A stretch of 7,504 bases of DNA from Chloroflexota bacterium. Lineage in GTDB: Bacteria; Chloroflexota; Anaerolineae; Anaerolineales; VGOW01. Below, one piece after another: positions 1-6,123 of this stretch; the first letter of the stretch is position 1; each line of letters starts with the position of its first letter. A model generated the notes under the pieces. The model saw only the letters and a program-made list of their open reading frames with translations, did not search any database and was not told the DNA's origin. Position numbers and translations under genes: made by a program. Location of the stretch: contig JACRLA010000034.1 in the NCBI GenBank assembly GCA_016215145.1, forward strand, positions 1 through 7,504, read 5' to 3'.

Positions 1-551
1 ATGAATCCATCTTTGGCTTTTCACGTTTACGAACTTACGCGCACGTTGCCACGATCTGGTTGGGCGTGTTGTTCGTTCCGTATATCGTGGCGCTGTTGGC
101 GGGGCGCATGAGATGGTTCGCCACAGGCACACTGTTCGTGGTCATGGGATTCGGCGTCACCTTGAATCTGTTGAACGTCGATCAATTCATCGCGCAGCAG
201 AACATTGCGCGGGATGGAATCAAGCTGCACACCAGCTATCTGGTGAGTCTATCGGATGATGTAGTGCCGGACCTGATCGCCTTGATCCCAAAAAACAAAG
301 AAGAAAATTTAGGCGCGGGGCTGGCGTGCCGCGTGGCGCAAATGAAAACCGACGAGCCGAAGATGGGGTGGCAGTCGTATCACTTGGCGCGGGCGCGGGC
401 GTTTGAATTGCTCAAGGCGAATGAAAATTTGCTGACCCAATGGCAAGTGGACAAACAAAATTACGTGATGGTGAATGGCAAACGCACATTGTGCCGCACG
501 CTGTTGGCAAGTTATGTGCTAGAGCCGGGGTTGACGAGTGAGTATCGCTAA
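1..551 (+). CDS. C-terminal part of DUF4173/DUF4153-like membrane protein (5' end outside window)
   Basis: This is an open frame entering from the left edge (first full codon at 3) and ending with TAA at 549-551, giving 182 visible residues. A TTG at 60 is only an internal codon: the 19 residues before it (ESIFGFSRLRTYAHV...) continue the same protein, so the gene is partial rather than starting there. Two hydrophobic segments are visible, around codons 60-115 and 117-160, separated by a short basic loop (GRMRW). They are followed by a soluble tail of about 125 residues containing NVDQFIAQQNI and an SYLVSLSDDVVPDL segment. That arrangement resembles the C-terminal end of DUF4173/DUF4153 membrane proteins, where an N-P/V-D-x-x-I-x-x-x-N motif follows the last membrane helix. 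The family assignment is from memory of its pattern and the function is unknown. The gene converges on the CAP-domain gene and shares its terminator. Confidence 0.75.
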   Translation, partial: ESIFGFSRLRTYAHVATIWLGVLFVPYIVALLAGRMRWFATGTLFVVMGFGVTLNLLNVDQFIAQQNIARDGIKLHTSYLVSLSDDVVPDLIALIPKNKEENLGAGLACRVAQMKTDEPKMGWQSYHLARARAFELLKANENLLTQWQVDKQNYVMVNGKRTLCRTLLASYVLEPGLTSEYR

Positions 552-554
552 AAC

Positions 555-587
555 AGAAAGCGGGTTTCTTTGAGAAACCCGCTTTCT
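555..587. terminator. Bidirectional intrinsic terminator
   Basis: A perfect 15-bp inverted repeat (arms 555-569 and 573-587) with a 3-nt loop lies between the stop codons of two convergent genes, at 551 and 594. T-rich DNA follows the stem in both directions: TTGTTTATT on the plus strand and TGTTTT on the minus strand. It can therefore stop transcription from both sides. Confidence 0.9.
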
Positions 588-593
588 TGTTTA

Positions 594-1454
594 TTACGGT
601 TTGCCAAACGAGTTAGCATAGTAACCGCCATACTCGCTCGCGTCGTTGAAAGCATAACCCGAACCGATGTGGACGTAAGCGCCATTCAATATATTCGTGC
701 GATGACCGGGGCTATTCATCCAACCTGCCACCGCCGCTTCGGGCGAGTTGAAGGGACCGCCGCCCGCGTAAACATTTTCTGCCGCCGCGCTGAAGCTGTA
801 ACCGAATCGCGCCATGCGATCAAACGGACTCGATCCATCTGAGCCGGTGTGCGAGAGAAAATTTTTGCAAGCCATATCAACGCTGTGCGCGCGCGCCGCC
901 GACATCAATTGCGGTTGCGCCGTAAGTTGCCCCAAGCCTGCCTTCGCCCGCTCTGCGTTTAACAAAACGATCACTGTATTTTCAAAATTCGCGTTGAGTG
1001 TCGCGCAACTTGATGAGGCAGATGTCGCCGTCGCGGGCGCTTTGGTTGCGCTCGGCGGAATGGGTGTTCGGGTTTGGGTCGCTGTCGGCGGTGCTACTGT
1101 TGTTGGAATCTTTGTTACGGTTGGCGGTATCGAAGTTGAGGTGCGAGTGTGAGTTATGGTTGGCAGGATTGGCGTTGACGTGCGAGTCCAAGTCGCGGTT
1201 GGCGGGATCGAAGTTGAGGTGCGAGTCTGAGTTGTGGTTGGCGGAATCGGCGTTGACGCTTGTGATGCCGTCGTTGCCGTTGGCGGCAGATTCGTCGGCG
1301 CATTCAGCGGAATCACGAATTGCGTGGGGGTGGGGGGAAGGGCAGTGGCGGACGGCGCGAGCGTGGGCTCTTCAATTAATTCAGCAACAGGGATGAAGGG
1401 CGCGTTACAGGCGAGCGCAGAGAGAAATAGGGTTAAGAGCGTAATGCGGTTCAT
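594..1454 (-). CDS. Exported CAP/SCP-domain (YkwD-like) protein with Thr/Pro-rich linker, probable lipoprotein
   Basis: The gene encodes 286 residues, with ATG at 1454-1452 and TAA at 596-594. The N-terminus has a short Sec-type signal (R3, hydrophobic 4-15) ending at Cys16 in the context ALAC. This is a slightly non-canonical lipobox, so lipid anchoring is likely but not certain. Residues 27-149 form a low-complexity Thr/Pro/Ser linker containing four 13-residue repeats (I-P-P-T-x-T-x-T-R-T-S-T-x, about 70-120). Residues 155-284 are a CAP domain, as in bacterial YkwD-type proteins. Its LLNAERAKAGL opening, SHTGSDG (His202), AEN (Glu226), and SPGHR (His251) motifs and the YYANSFGKP ending are all present, so the conserved cavity residues are retained. 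CAP proteins are extracellular; bacterial members are poorly characterised, and the substrate cannot be told from sequence. No Shine-Dalgarno is visible, and the start appears to be leaderless. Confidence 0.88.
   Translation of the reverse strand: MNRITLLTLFLSALACNAPFIPVAELIEEPTLAPSATALPPTPTQFVIPLNAPTNLPPTATTASQASTPIPPTTTQTRTSTSIPPTATWTRTSTPILPTITHTRTSTSIPPTVTKIPTTVAPPTATQTRTPIPPSATKAPATATSASSSCATLNANFENTVIVLLNAERAKAGLGQLTAQPQLMSAARAHSVDMACKNFLSHTGSDGSSPFDRMARFGYSFSAAAENVYAGGGPFNSPEAAVAGWMNSPGHRTNILNGAYVHIGSGYAFNDASEYGGYYANSFGKP
1123..1247 (-). repeat. 39-bp tandem repeat encoding the 13-residue Thr/Pro linker units
   Basis: Units at 1123-1161, 1162-1200 and 1201-1239 share a 39-bp period, with a degenerate fourth beginning at 1240. 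The first and third differ at only three positions, while the middle one is more diverged, so the newest duplication was probably a 78-bp block. Each unit keeps the reading frame and adds 13 linker residues. Confidence 0.8.
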
Positions 1455-1460
1455 TTTTTG

Positions 1461-1489
1461 ATTGTAGAAGCGATCAAGATATTTTGCAA
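1461..1489 (-). promoter_or_regulatory. Promoter of the CAP-domain gene (leaderless arrangement)
   Basis: Read on the minus strand there is TTGCAA (1489-1484), a 17-bp spacer, and TACAAT (1466-1461, 5/6 match to TATAAT). Exactly 6 nt then precede the ATG at 1454, which places the expected transcription start on the A of the start codon. The absence of a Shine-Dalgarno fits a leaderless mRNA. Confidence 0.6.
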
Positions 1490-1519
1490 AATAATTTATT
1501 GACTCTTCATCATTGTTTG

Positions 1520-1556
1520 TGAATTGCTAGACAATTCATCTAAGATCAGTTATCAT
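1520..1556 (+). promoter_or_regulatory. Candidate atpA promoter with overlapping inverted repeat
   Basis: TAGACA (1528-1533) and TATCAT (1551-1556) are each one base from the sigma-70 consensus and are 17 bp apart, predicting a start near 1563 and a leader of about 130 nt. A perfect inverted repeat TGAATTG-N5-CAATTCA (1520-1538) overlaps the -35 box and could be an operator. The hexamers are directly visible; their use and any regulator are inference. Confidence 0.5.
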
Positions 1557-1599
1557 TTCGCGCGGCAACTTTAAGAAGTAGTTTTGGAATTGCAAATCT

Positions 1600-1664
1600 G
1601 TAACGCAAATTACCAATTTGCGTTACCAAAAATCTCGTAGCGCAAATTGCCAATTTGCGCCGCG
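1600..1664. repeat. Two tandem palindromes in the atpA leader
   Basis: The first palindrome (1600-1626) has perfect 12-bp arms around a 3-nt loop. The second (1640-1660, imperfectly extendable to 1636-1664) has 9-bp arms. Both share the core CGCAAATT-N3-AATTTGCG about 37 bp apart. The pair a1603/t1623 in the first is g1640/c1660 in the second, a compensatory change that keeps the stem. They lie between the predicted transcription start and the atpA Shine-Dalgarno, so they would form two hairpins in the leader RNA. They could equally be REP-like mobile palindromes. Confidence 0.85.
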
Positions 1665-1691
1665 AAAATTTTATGGCTCAGTGGAGGCATA

Positions 1692-3347
1692 ATGTCTGAT
1701 CTTGTAAAACAAATTGCGGCTGATCTACAAAAACAAATTGAAGCCTACGCGCCCAAAGTGGAGGCGCAAGATGTTGGCACCGTATTGGAAGCGGGCGATG
1801 GTATCGCCCGCGTTTCAGGTCTGGCGGGTGTGCAAGCGTCTGAGTTGGTGCAGTTCGAGAACGGCGAATATGGCATCGCTTTTAATTTGGAAGCGTCCAA
1901 CGTCGGCGTGATCGTCATGGGTGAGTACGCTTCTATTCAAGAAGGCGGGTCGGTGCGCGGCACGGGTTTGATCGCCTCGGTTCCTGTCGGCGATGCGCTC
2001 GTGGGTCGCGTGGTGAACGCGCTCGGTTTGCCGTTGGATGGCAAGGGACCGATCAATGCCACGAGCCGCCGTCCGATTGAGCGCATTGCGCCGGGTGTGG
2101 TATATCGCCAGGATGTGGATACGCCGTTGCAAACCGGATTGAAAGTGATCGACTCAATGATTCCGATTGGTCGTGGTCAACGCGAGTTAATCATTGGGGA
2201 TCGTCAGACGGGCAAGACCGCCGTTGCCATTGATACGATCATCAATCAAAAAGGCAAGAATTGCTTTTGCATTTACGTTGCGGTCGGGCAGAAGAAAGCG
2301 GCAGTCGCTCGTTTGGTTGCCACGCTCGAAAAATATGGCGCGATGGAATATACAACCGTCGTCGTTGCTTCAGCCGAAGACCCCGCCGCGCTTCAATATA
2401 TTGTTCCGTACGCCGGTTGCGCTATGGGCGAAGAATTTATGGAGAGCGGACGCGATGCGTTGATCGTCTACGACGATCTTTCCAAACACGCTTGGGCTTA
2501 TCGTCAAGTTTCTTTGTTGCTCCGCCGCCCGCCGGGTCGTGAAGCGTATCCGGGTGATGTGTTTTATTTGCATTCGCGCTTGCTCGAACGCGCCGTGCGA
2601 CTTTCTGTGAATTATGTGATCGTCAAGAAGGGCGCTGAAGCCACTAAGGCGAATGCGGTCAACGGCAGAGAATATAAAGGACCGATGGCGAAGCACGACG
2701 CCGAACATGATTTAAAGGCAATGGCGAATAACGCCGATCTAGAAATGAAACGCACACCCGGTTCGGGTGGTTCCCTTACAGCACTGCCGATCATCGAAAC
2801 ATTGCTCAGCGACGTGTCGGCTTACATCCCCACTAACGTTATTTCAATTACAGATGGACAGATTTATTTGGAGAACGATCTGTTCAATGCCGGTATTCGT
2901 CCGGCGTTGAACGTCGGCATTTCCGTCTCGCGCGTGGGTGGCGACGCGCAGACCAAAGCCATGAAGCAAGTGGCGGGTCGTCTCAAATTGGAGATGGCGC
3001 AGTTCCGCGAACTGGCGGCATTCGCGCTCTTCGGCTCCGATCTGGATAAAGCAACACAACGCCAACTGGAACGCGGGCAACGTTTGCAAGAAGTGTTGAA
3101 GCAAGGGCAATACGTGCCGATGTCGGTTGAGCAACAAGTGACCAGTATCTTTGCCGTCACGAATGGCTTGGCGGATAAAGTAGCGGTAGCAAAAATTCGT
3201 GAGTGGGAAACGGCGATGCTGCGCTATCTGGAAACGTCTTACGGGCATCTGCTGAAAGATGTTGCCGCCAAGAAACAGATCAGCGGCGAGACCGACAAAG
3301 CATTGCGTGAAGCGATTGAAGCGTTCAATCTGACGTATCAAGGATAA
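1692..3347 (+). CDS. atpA: F1 ATP synthase subunit alpha
   Basis: This is the non-catalytic nucleotide-binding subunit of the F1 head (alpha3beta3) on the cytoplasmic face of the membrane. I chose ATG 1692 (MSDLVKQIAADL...) because GGAGG at 1683-1687 sits 4 nt upstream. An in-frame TTG at 1647 lies inside a palindrome and would add 15 unlikely residues. The 551 residues show the Walker A motif GDRQTGKT (169-176, Lys175), the Walker B Asp261 in LIVYDDLSKHA, the ITDGQIYLE segment and the arginine finger in SVSRVGG (Arg414). Numbering matches E. coli alpha through Walker B and is then 38 ahead (E. coli Arg376), exactly the total length difference (551 versus 513). The extra residues therefore fall in one block at about 306-357, between the LLERA helix and GGSLTALP. 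It is the first gene of the cluster, and no Fo or delta genes precede it. Confidence 0.97.
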   Translation: MSDLVKQIAADLQKQIEAYAPKVEAQDVGTVLEAGDGIARVSGLAGVQASELVQFENGEYGIAFNLEASNVGVIVMGEYASIQEGGSVRGTGLIASVPVGDALVGRVVNALGLPLDGKGPINATSRRPIERIAPGVVYRQDVDTPLQTGLKVIDSMIPIGRGQRELIIGDRQTGKTAVAIDTIINQKGKNCFCIYVAVGQKKAAVARLVATLEKYGAMEYTTVVVASAEDPAALQYIVPYAGCAMGEEFMESGRDALIVYDDLSKHAWAYRQVSLLLRRPPGREAYPGDVFYLHSRLLERAVRLSVNYVIVKKGAEATKANAVNGREYKGPMAKHDAEHDLKAMANNADLEMKRTPGSGGSLTALPIIETLLSDVSAYIPTNVISITDGQIYLENDLFNAGIRPALNVGISVSRVGGDAQTKAMKQVAGRLKLEMAQFRELAAFALFGSDLDKATQRQLERGQRLQEVLKQGQYVPMSVEQQVTSIFAVTNGLADKVAVAKIREWETAMLRYLETSYGHLLKDVAAKKQISGETDKALREAIEAFNLTYQG

Positions 3348-3353
3348 CCCGAC

Positions 3354-4280
3354 ATGGCTTCCGCACGAGAAATGCGGCTCCGCATTCGGAGCGTAAAAAA
3401 TATCTCGCAAGTGACTCGCGCTCTGCAAGCGGTGAGCGCGTCGAAGGTTCGTAAAGCCCAACAAGCGGTGATGGCAACGCGCGCTTATGCCGGAAAAGCT
3501 TACGACATCTTGGTGGGCTTGTCGCAACAACCCGGCAATCTGGCGAACCTGCATCCATTGTTGACCACGCGAGAGCAGGTCAAAGCGATTGACGTGATCT
3601 TGATCAGTGGTGATCGTGGGTTGGCGGGCGCGTACAATTCCAACGTGGTGCGCGAAGGTTTGGACTTTGCTAAAACACAAACCGTGCCGCTTCGTTGGGT
3701 GACGGTGGGACGCAAAGGGCGCGACATGCTCTTCCGCCGCCGTCAACAGATCGTGGCGGAGTTCAGCGGTCTGTCTGCCGCGCCCACCGCCGTAGAGATT
3801 GCCCCGATTGCCCGCACGGTGATTGACGATTTCTTAAACGGCACAGTGGATCAGGTGTTTGTGGTCTACACTGATTTCATTAGCACAGCGCGACAAAACC
3901 CAACGGTGAAACAGTTGTTACCCTTAAGTGTGGCAACGTTGAGTCGGGGCGGGATGGCGACGGGTAAGAACGACGCCCCGGCTGGCGGATCGGTTAATCT
4001 GCTTCCATACATATACGAGCCGAGCGCGGAAGAATTGTTGAATGCGGTTCTACCGCGTTTCACTCAACTACAAGTGCTGCAAACGATTCTCGAGTCGCTC
4101 GCATCGGAACACAGCGCGCGCATGGTGGCGATGCAGAACGCAACCGACAACGCGCAAGAACTGGTGGCTGGTTTACAACTCGATTACAACAAAGCGCGCC
4201 AATTGGCGATCACCAGCGATTTGCTCGACATCGCCGGTGGCGCGGAAGCGTTGGCGAAATCGTTACAAAAACACAACTAG
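3354..4280 (+). CDS. atpG: F1 ATP synthase subunit gamma
   Basis: This is the central rotor shaft that turns inside alpha3beta3 and couples rotation to catalysis. It has 308 residues, somewhat longer than E. coli gamma. The N-terminal helix MASAREMRLRIRSVKNISQ, with the following TRALQAVSASK, is the family signature. SGDRGLAGAYNSN (85-97) begins the central Rossmann-like domain. The C-terminal helix carries EHSARMVAMQNATDNA (from 252) and ITSDLLDIAGGAEAL (from 286). The latter corresponds to the gamma signature, although the usual T-x-E is T-S-D here. The start lies only 6 nt after the atpA stop, with an AAGGAT Shine-Dalgarno overlapping the end of atpA, so the two are co-transcribed and probably translationally coupled. 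The gene is followed by a 99-nt gap filled by inverted heptamer arrays. Confidence 0.96.
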   Translation: MASAREMRLRIRSVKNISQVTRALQAVSASKVRKAQQAVMATRAYAGKAYDILVGLSQQPGNLANLHPLLTTREQVKAIDVILISGDRGLAGAYNSNVVREGLDFAKTQTVPLRWVTVGRKGRDMLFRRRQQIVAEFSGLSAAPTAVEIAPIARTVIDDFLNGTVDQVFVVYTDFISTARQNPTVKQLLPLSVATLSRGGMATGKNDAPAGGSVNLLPYIYEPSAEELLNAVLPRFTQLQVLQTILESLASEHSARMVAMQNATDNAQELVAGLQLDYNKARQLAITSDLLDIAGGAEALAKSLQKHN

Positions 4281-4286
4281 CATATC

Positions 4287-4364
4287 GCGGATGGCAGATA
4301 GCCGATAGCGAATGGCAGATGAAGTTTTCTATACGCTATATGCTATAAGCCATTAGCCATCTGC
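4287..4364. repeat. Inverted arrays of degenerate heptamers between atpG and atpD
   Basis: Five consecutive 7-mers of consensus GCNNATR occupy 4287-4321 without gaps (variable dinucleotides GG, AG, CG, GA, AG). After an 8-nt loop (4322-4329), five 7-mers of the reverse complement YATNNGC occupy 4330-4364. Read on the minus strand their variable dinucleotides are AG, TA, TT, AT, GT. The GC and AT positions always pair between arms, giving an imperfect 35-bp hairpin. It ends 3 nt before the atpD Shine-Dalgarno (AGGAGA, 4368-4373). Confidence 0.85.
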
Positions 4365-4379
4365 TACAGGAGAACATTC

Positions 4380-5558
4380 ATGGCAAAATCAACAGGCAAG
4401 ATCGTTCAAATTCAAGGCGGCGTGGTTGATTGCGAATTTCCCGAAGGTCAACTTCCCGAAATTTACGAAGCAGTGGAATTGCCCCAACCCAAAGGCGAGC
4501 CGTTTATTCTTGAAGTGCAGAAGCATCTCGGCAACAATTGGGTGCGCTGCGTTTCAATGGATACCACCGACGGACTGCGACGCGGGGATGCCGCCGTGGC
4601 AACAGGTTCGCCGATCATGGTTCCTGTGGGTCCCAACACACTCGGACGTATTTTTAATGTGTTAGGTCGCCCGATTGATGAGAAGGGACCGGTAACGAGC
4701 GAACTTAACTACAGCATTCATCGTGCCGCGCCAAAATTTGAAGAACAATCCACGCGCATGGAAATTTTGGAAACGGGCGTGAAGGCGATTGACCTCATCG
4801 CGCCCTTCACCAAAGGCGGCAAAACCGGAATCTTCGGTGGCGCCGGCGTGGGCAAGACTATCGTCATCACCGAATTGATCCGCTCGATTGCCACGGTTCA
4901 CAAAGGCAACTCGGTCTTCGCCGGAGTCGGCGAACGCACCCGCGAAGGCACGCAGCTCTATCGTGAAATGATCGAAGCCGACGTAATGAAAGATACGGTG
5001 ATGGTCTATGGGCAGATGAACGAACCGGCGGGCGCGCGTTTGCGCGTGGCGTTGACCTCGTTGGCAATGGCTGAATACTTCCGCGATCAAGGCAAGGACG
5101 TGCTACTCTTCATTGATAATATCTTCCGCTTCGTCATGAGCGGTTCGGAAGTGTCGGCGTTGCTCGGGCGTATGCCTTCGGCGGTGGGTTATCAACCTTC
5201 ACTCGCCACCGAGATGGGCGAATTGCAAGAGCGCATCACTTCAACCAAACGCGGATCGATCACTTCGATGCAAGCGGTCTACGTGCCTGCCGATGATTAT
5301 TCTGATCCTGCGCCGGTGGCGACGTTTACTCACTTGGATGCCACCATTGCGCTGGAGCGGGCGATTGCCGCGCGCGGCATTTATCCTGCTGTGGATCCTC
5401 TCACCTCAACCTCTCGCGCTCTTGACCCGCTCGTCGTAGGTGACGAACATTACCGCACGGCGCGCGAAGTGAAACAAGTTTTGCACCTTCCGCGAAATTT
5501 TGGATGGCAAGCACGACGATCTGCCGGAACAAGCCTTCATGTTGGCTGGCGCGATTGA
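4380..5558 (+). CDS. atpD: F1 ATP synthase subunit beta, truncated by an internal deletion and frameshift
   Basis: This is the catalytic subunit of F1, which makes or hydrolyses ATP at the three catalytic sites. The start at 4380 has AGGAGA 6 nt upstream. Residues 1-368 are ordinary beta: Walker A GGAGVGKT (153-160, Lys159), GERTREG with the catalytic Glu185 and Arg186, the Walker B Asp246 in LLFIDNIFRF, ALLGRMPSAVGYQP, and YVPADDYSDPAP. After EHYRTAREVKQVL (Leu368, codon 5481-5483) the frame runs through 24 non-beta residues to a stop at 5556. The true C-terminus continues in another frame from 5485 to 5595. About 62 residues expected between them, including the DELSEED helix-loop, are absent. 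The missing DNA must be about 185 nt and of length 2 modulo 3. The intact protein would be about 466 residues. As written, the product lacks the C-terminal bundle that contacts gamma. I cannot tell a real lesion from an assembly error. Confidence 0.93.
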   Translation: MAKSTGKIVQIQGGVVDCEFPEGQLPEIYEAVELPQPKGEPFILEVQKHLGNNWVRCVSMDTTDGLRRGDAAVATGSPIMVPVGPNTLGRIFNVLGRPIDEKGPVTSELNYSIHRAAPKFEEQSTRMEILETGVKAIDLIAPFTKGGKTGIFGGAGVGKTIVITELIRSIATVHKGNSVFAGVGERTREGTQLYREMIEADVMKDTVMVYGQMNEPAGARLRVALTSLAMAEYFRDQGKDVLLFIDNIFRFVMSGSEVSALLGRMPSAVGYQPSLATEMGELQERITSTKRGSITSMQAVYVPADDYSDPAPVATFTHLDATIALERAIAARGIYPAVDPLTSTSRALDPLVVGDEHYRTAREVKQVLHLPRNFGWQARRSAGTSLHVGWRD

Positions 5559-5595
5559 AGATGTGATCGCCAACGCGAATAAACTTAACCAGTAA
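5485..5595 (+). pseudogene. atpD: Frame-shifted C-terminal remnant of atpD
   Basis: In the frame starting at 5485 the sequence reads TFREILDGKHDDLPEQAF and continues for 36 codons to TAA at 5593-5595. It matches the conserved end of beta subunits (E. coli ends ...GEYDHLPEQAFYMVGSIEE...). It has no internal stop and its key residues are intact, so the break is recent or artificial. Its stop codon overlaps the first heptamer of the next repeat array. Confidence 0.9.
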
Positions 5596-5660
5596 TTAGT
5601 AATTAGTGATTAGTAATTGCTCTATCCTTACTCGTCATCAATTACCATTTACCAATTACT
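5591..5660. repeat. Inverted heptamer arrays between atpD and atpC
   Basis: Four gapless copies of AGTAATT (the third is AGTGATT) fill 5591-5618. After a 21-nt spacer, three copies of the complement-oriented unit AATTACY/ATTTACC fill 5640-5660. The second array ends 3 nt before the atpC ATG. The arms can pair over about 21 bp with a few mismatches. The architecture is the same as at 4287-4364 but the heptamer is different. The repeated stop triplets block all three plus frames. Confidence 0.85.
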
Positions 5661-5663
5661 TGC

Positions 5664-6110
5664 ATGACTATCCGTTGTGACATCGTAACTCAAGAACGCA
5701 TCGTCTTCTCGGAAGAGGTAGATATGGTCGTCGCTCCGGGTGTAGATGGTGTGTTGGGGATTCTGCCGCATCACTCGCCGCTATTGACCACGCTGCAATT
5801 TGGCGAACTGCTCATTCGCAAAGGCGGGCAGGAGCAATCGTTTGCTATCGGTGGCGGCATCCTTGAAGTGCGCCCCGATCACGTAACGGTGTTGGCTGAC
5901 GCCGCCGAACAAGCCGACGAAATTGATACGGCGCGCGCCGAGGCGGCACGACATCGCGCCGAAGAATTGCTCAAGCAGGGTCTCCCACCCGGTTCAGATC
6001 GTTTCGCCGAGATCGAAAATGCCATCAAACGATCCAACGTCCGACTCAAAGTTGGAGTCAAGCGAAGACGCTCGGGTCCTCCCCCGTCCATCAACATGGG
6101 CGGCAACTAA
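5664..6110 (+). CDS. atpC: F1 ATP synthase subunit epsilon
   Basis: This is a rotor subunit that links gamma to the c-ring and acts as an inhibitory latch on ATP hydrolysis. It has 148 residues, slightly longer than most. The N-terminal beta-sandwich is clear: MTIRCDIVTQERIVFSEEVDMVVAPG, then GVLGILPHHSPLLTTL (30-44) and FAIGGGILEV (60-69). The C-terminal helical hairpin starts with IDTARAEAARHRAEELL. Its I-D-x-x-R-A (87-92) matches the ATP-binding motif described for Bacillus epsilon subunits, so ATP-controlled latch movement is plausible. The protein ends in a basic tail (VKRRRSG...). No Shine-Dalgarno is visible: the inverted heptamer array reaches to 3 nt before the ATG. The start is nonetheless supported by the conserved N-terminus. 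It is the last gene of the cluster. Confidence 0.95.
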   Translation: MTIRCDIVTQERIVFSEEVDMVVAPGVDGVLGILPHHSPLLTTLQFGELLIRKGGQEQSFAIGGGILEVRPDHVTVLADAAEQADEIDTARAEAARHRAEELLKQGLPPGSDRFAEIENAIKRSNVRLKVGVKRRRSGPPPSINMGGN

Positions 6111-6123
6111 GCAGAGTCCGTAT

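Noticed and set aside
998..1396. 132-codon open frame on the plus strand opposite the CAP gene
   Set aside because: It is produced by the 39-bp repeats of the Thr/Pro linker read backwards. The minus-strand frame has a signal peptide and a full CAP domain.
1647..1691. Upstream TTG start for atpA
   Set aside because: The TTG is part of a palindrome and has no Shine-Dalgarno. The ATG at 1692 has GGAGG at the right distance and gives the usual alpha N-terminus.
2844..3746. Long open frame of 300 codons on the minus strand
   Set aside because: It lies antisense across the end of atpA and the start of atpG, both certain genes. Its translation is rich in His, Arg and Gln as expected from reverse reading, and shows no family motif.
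5481..5490. Programmed ribosomal frameshift to explain the split atpD
   Set aside because: A frameshift would only join the two frames. Here about 62 conserved residues are also missing, so a DNA deletion (or assembly loss) is required.
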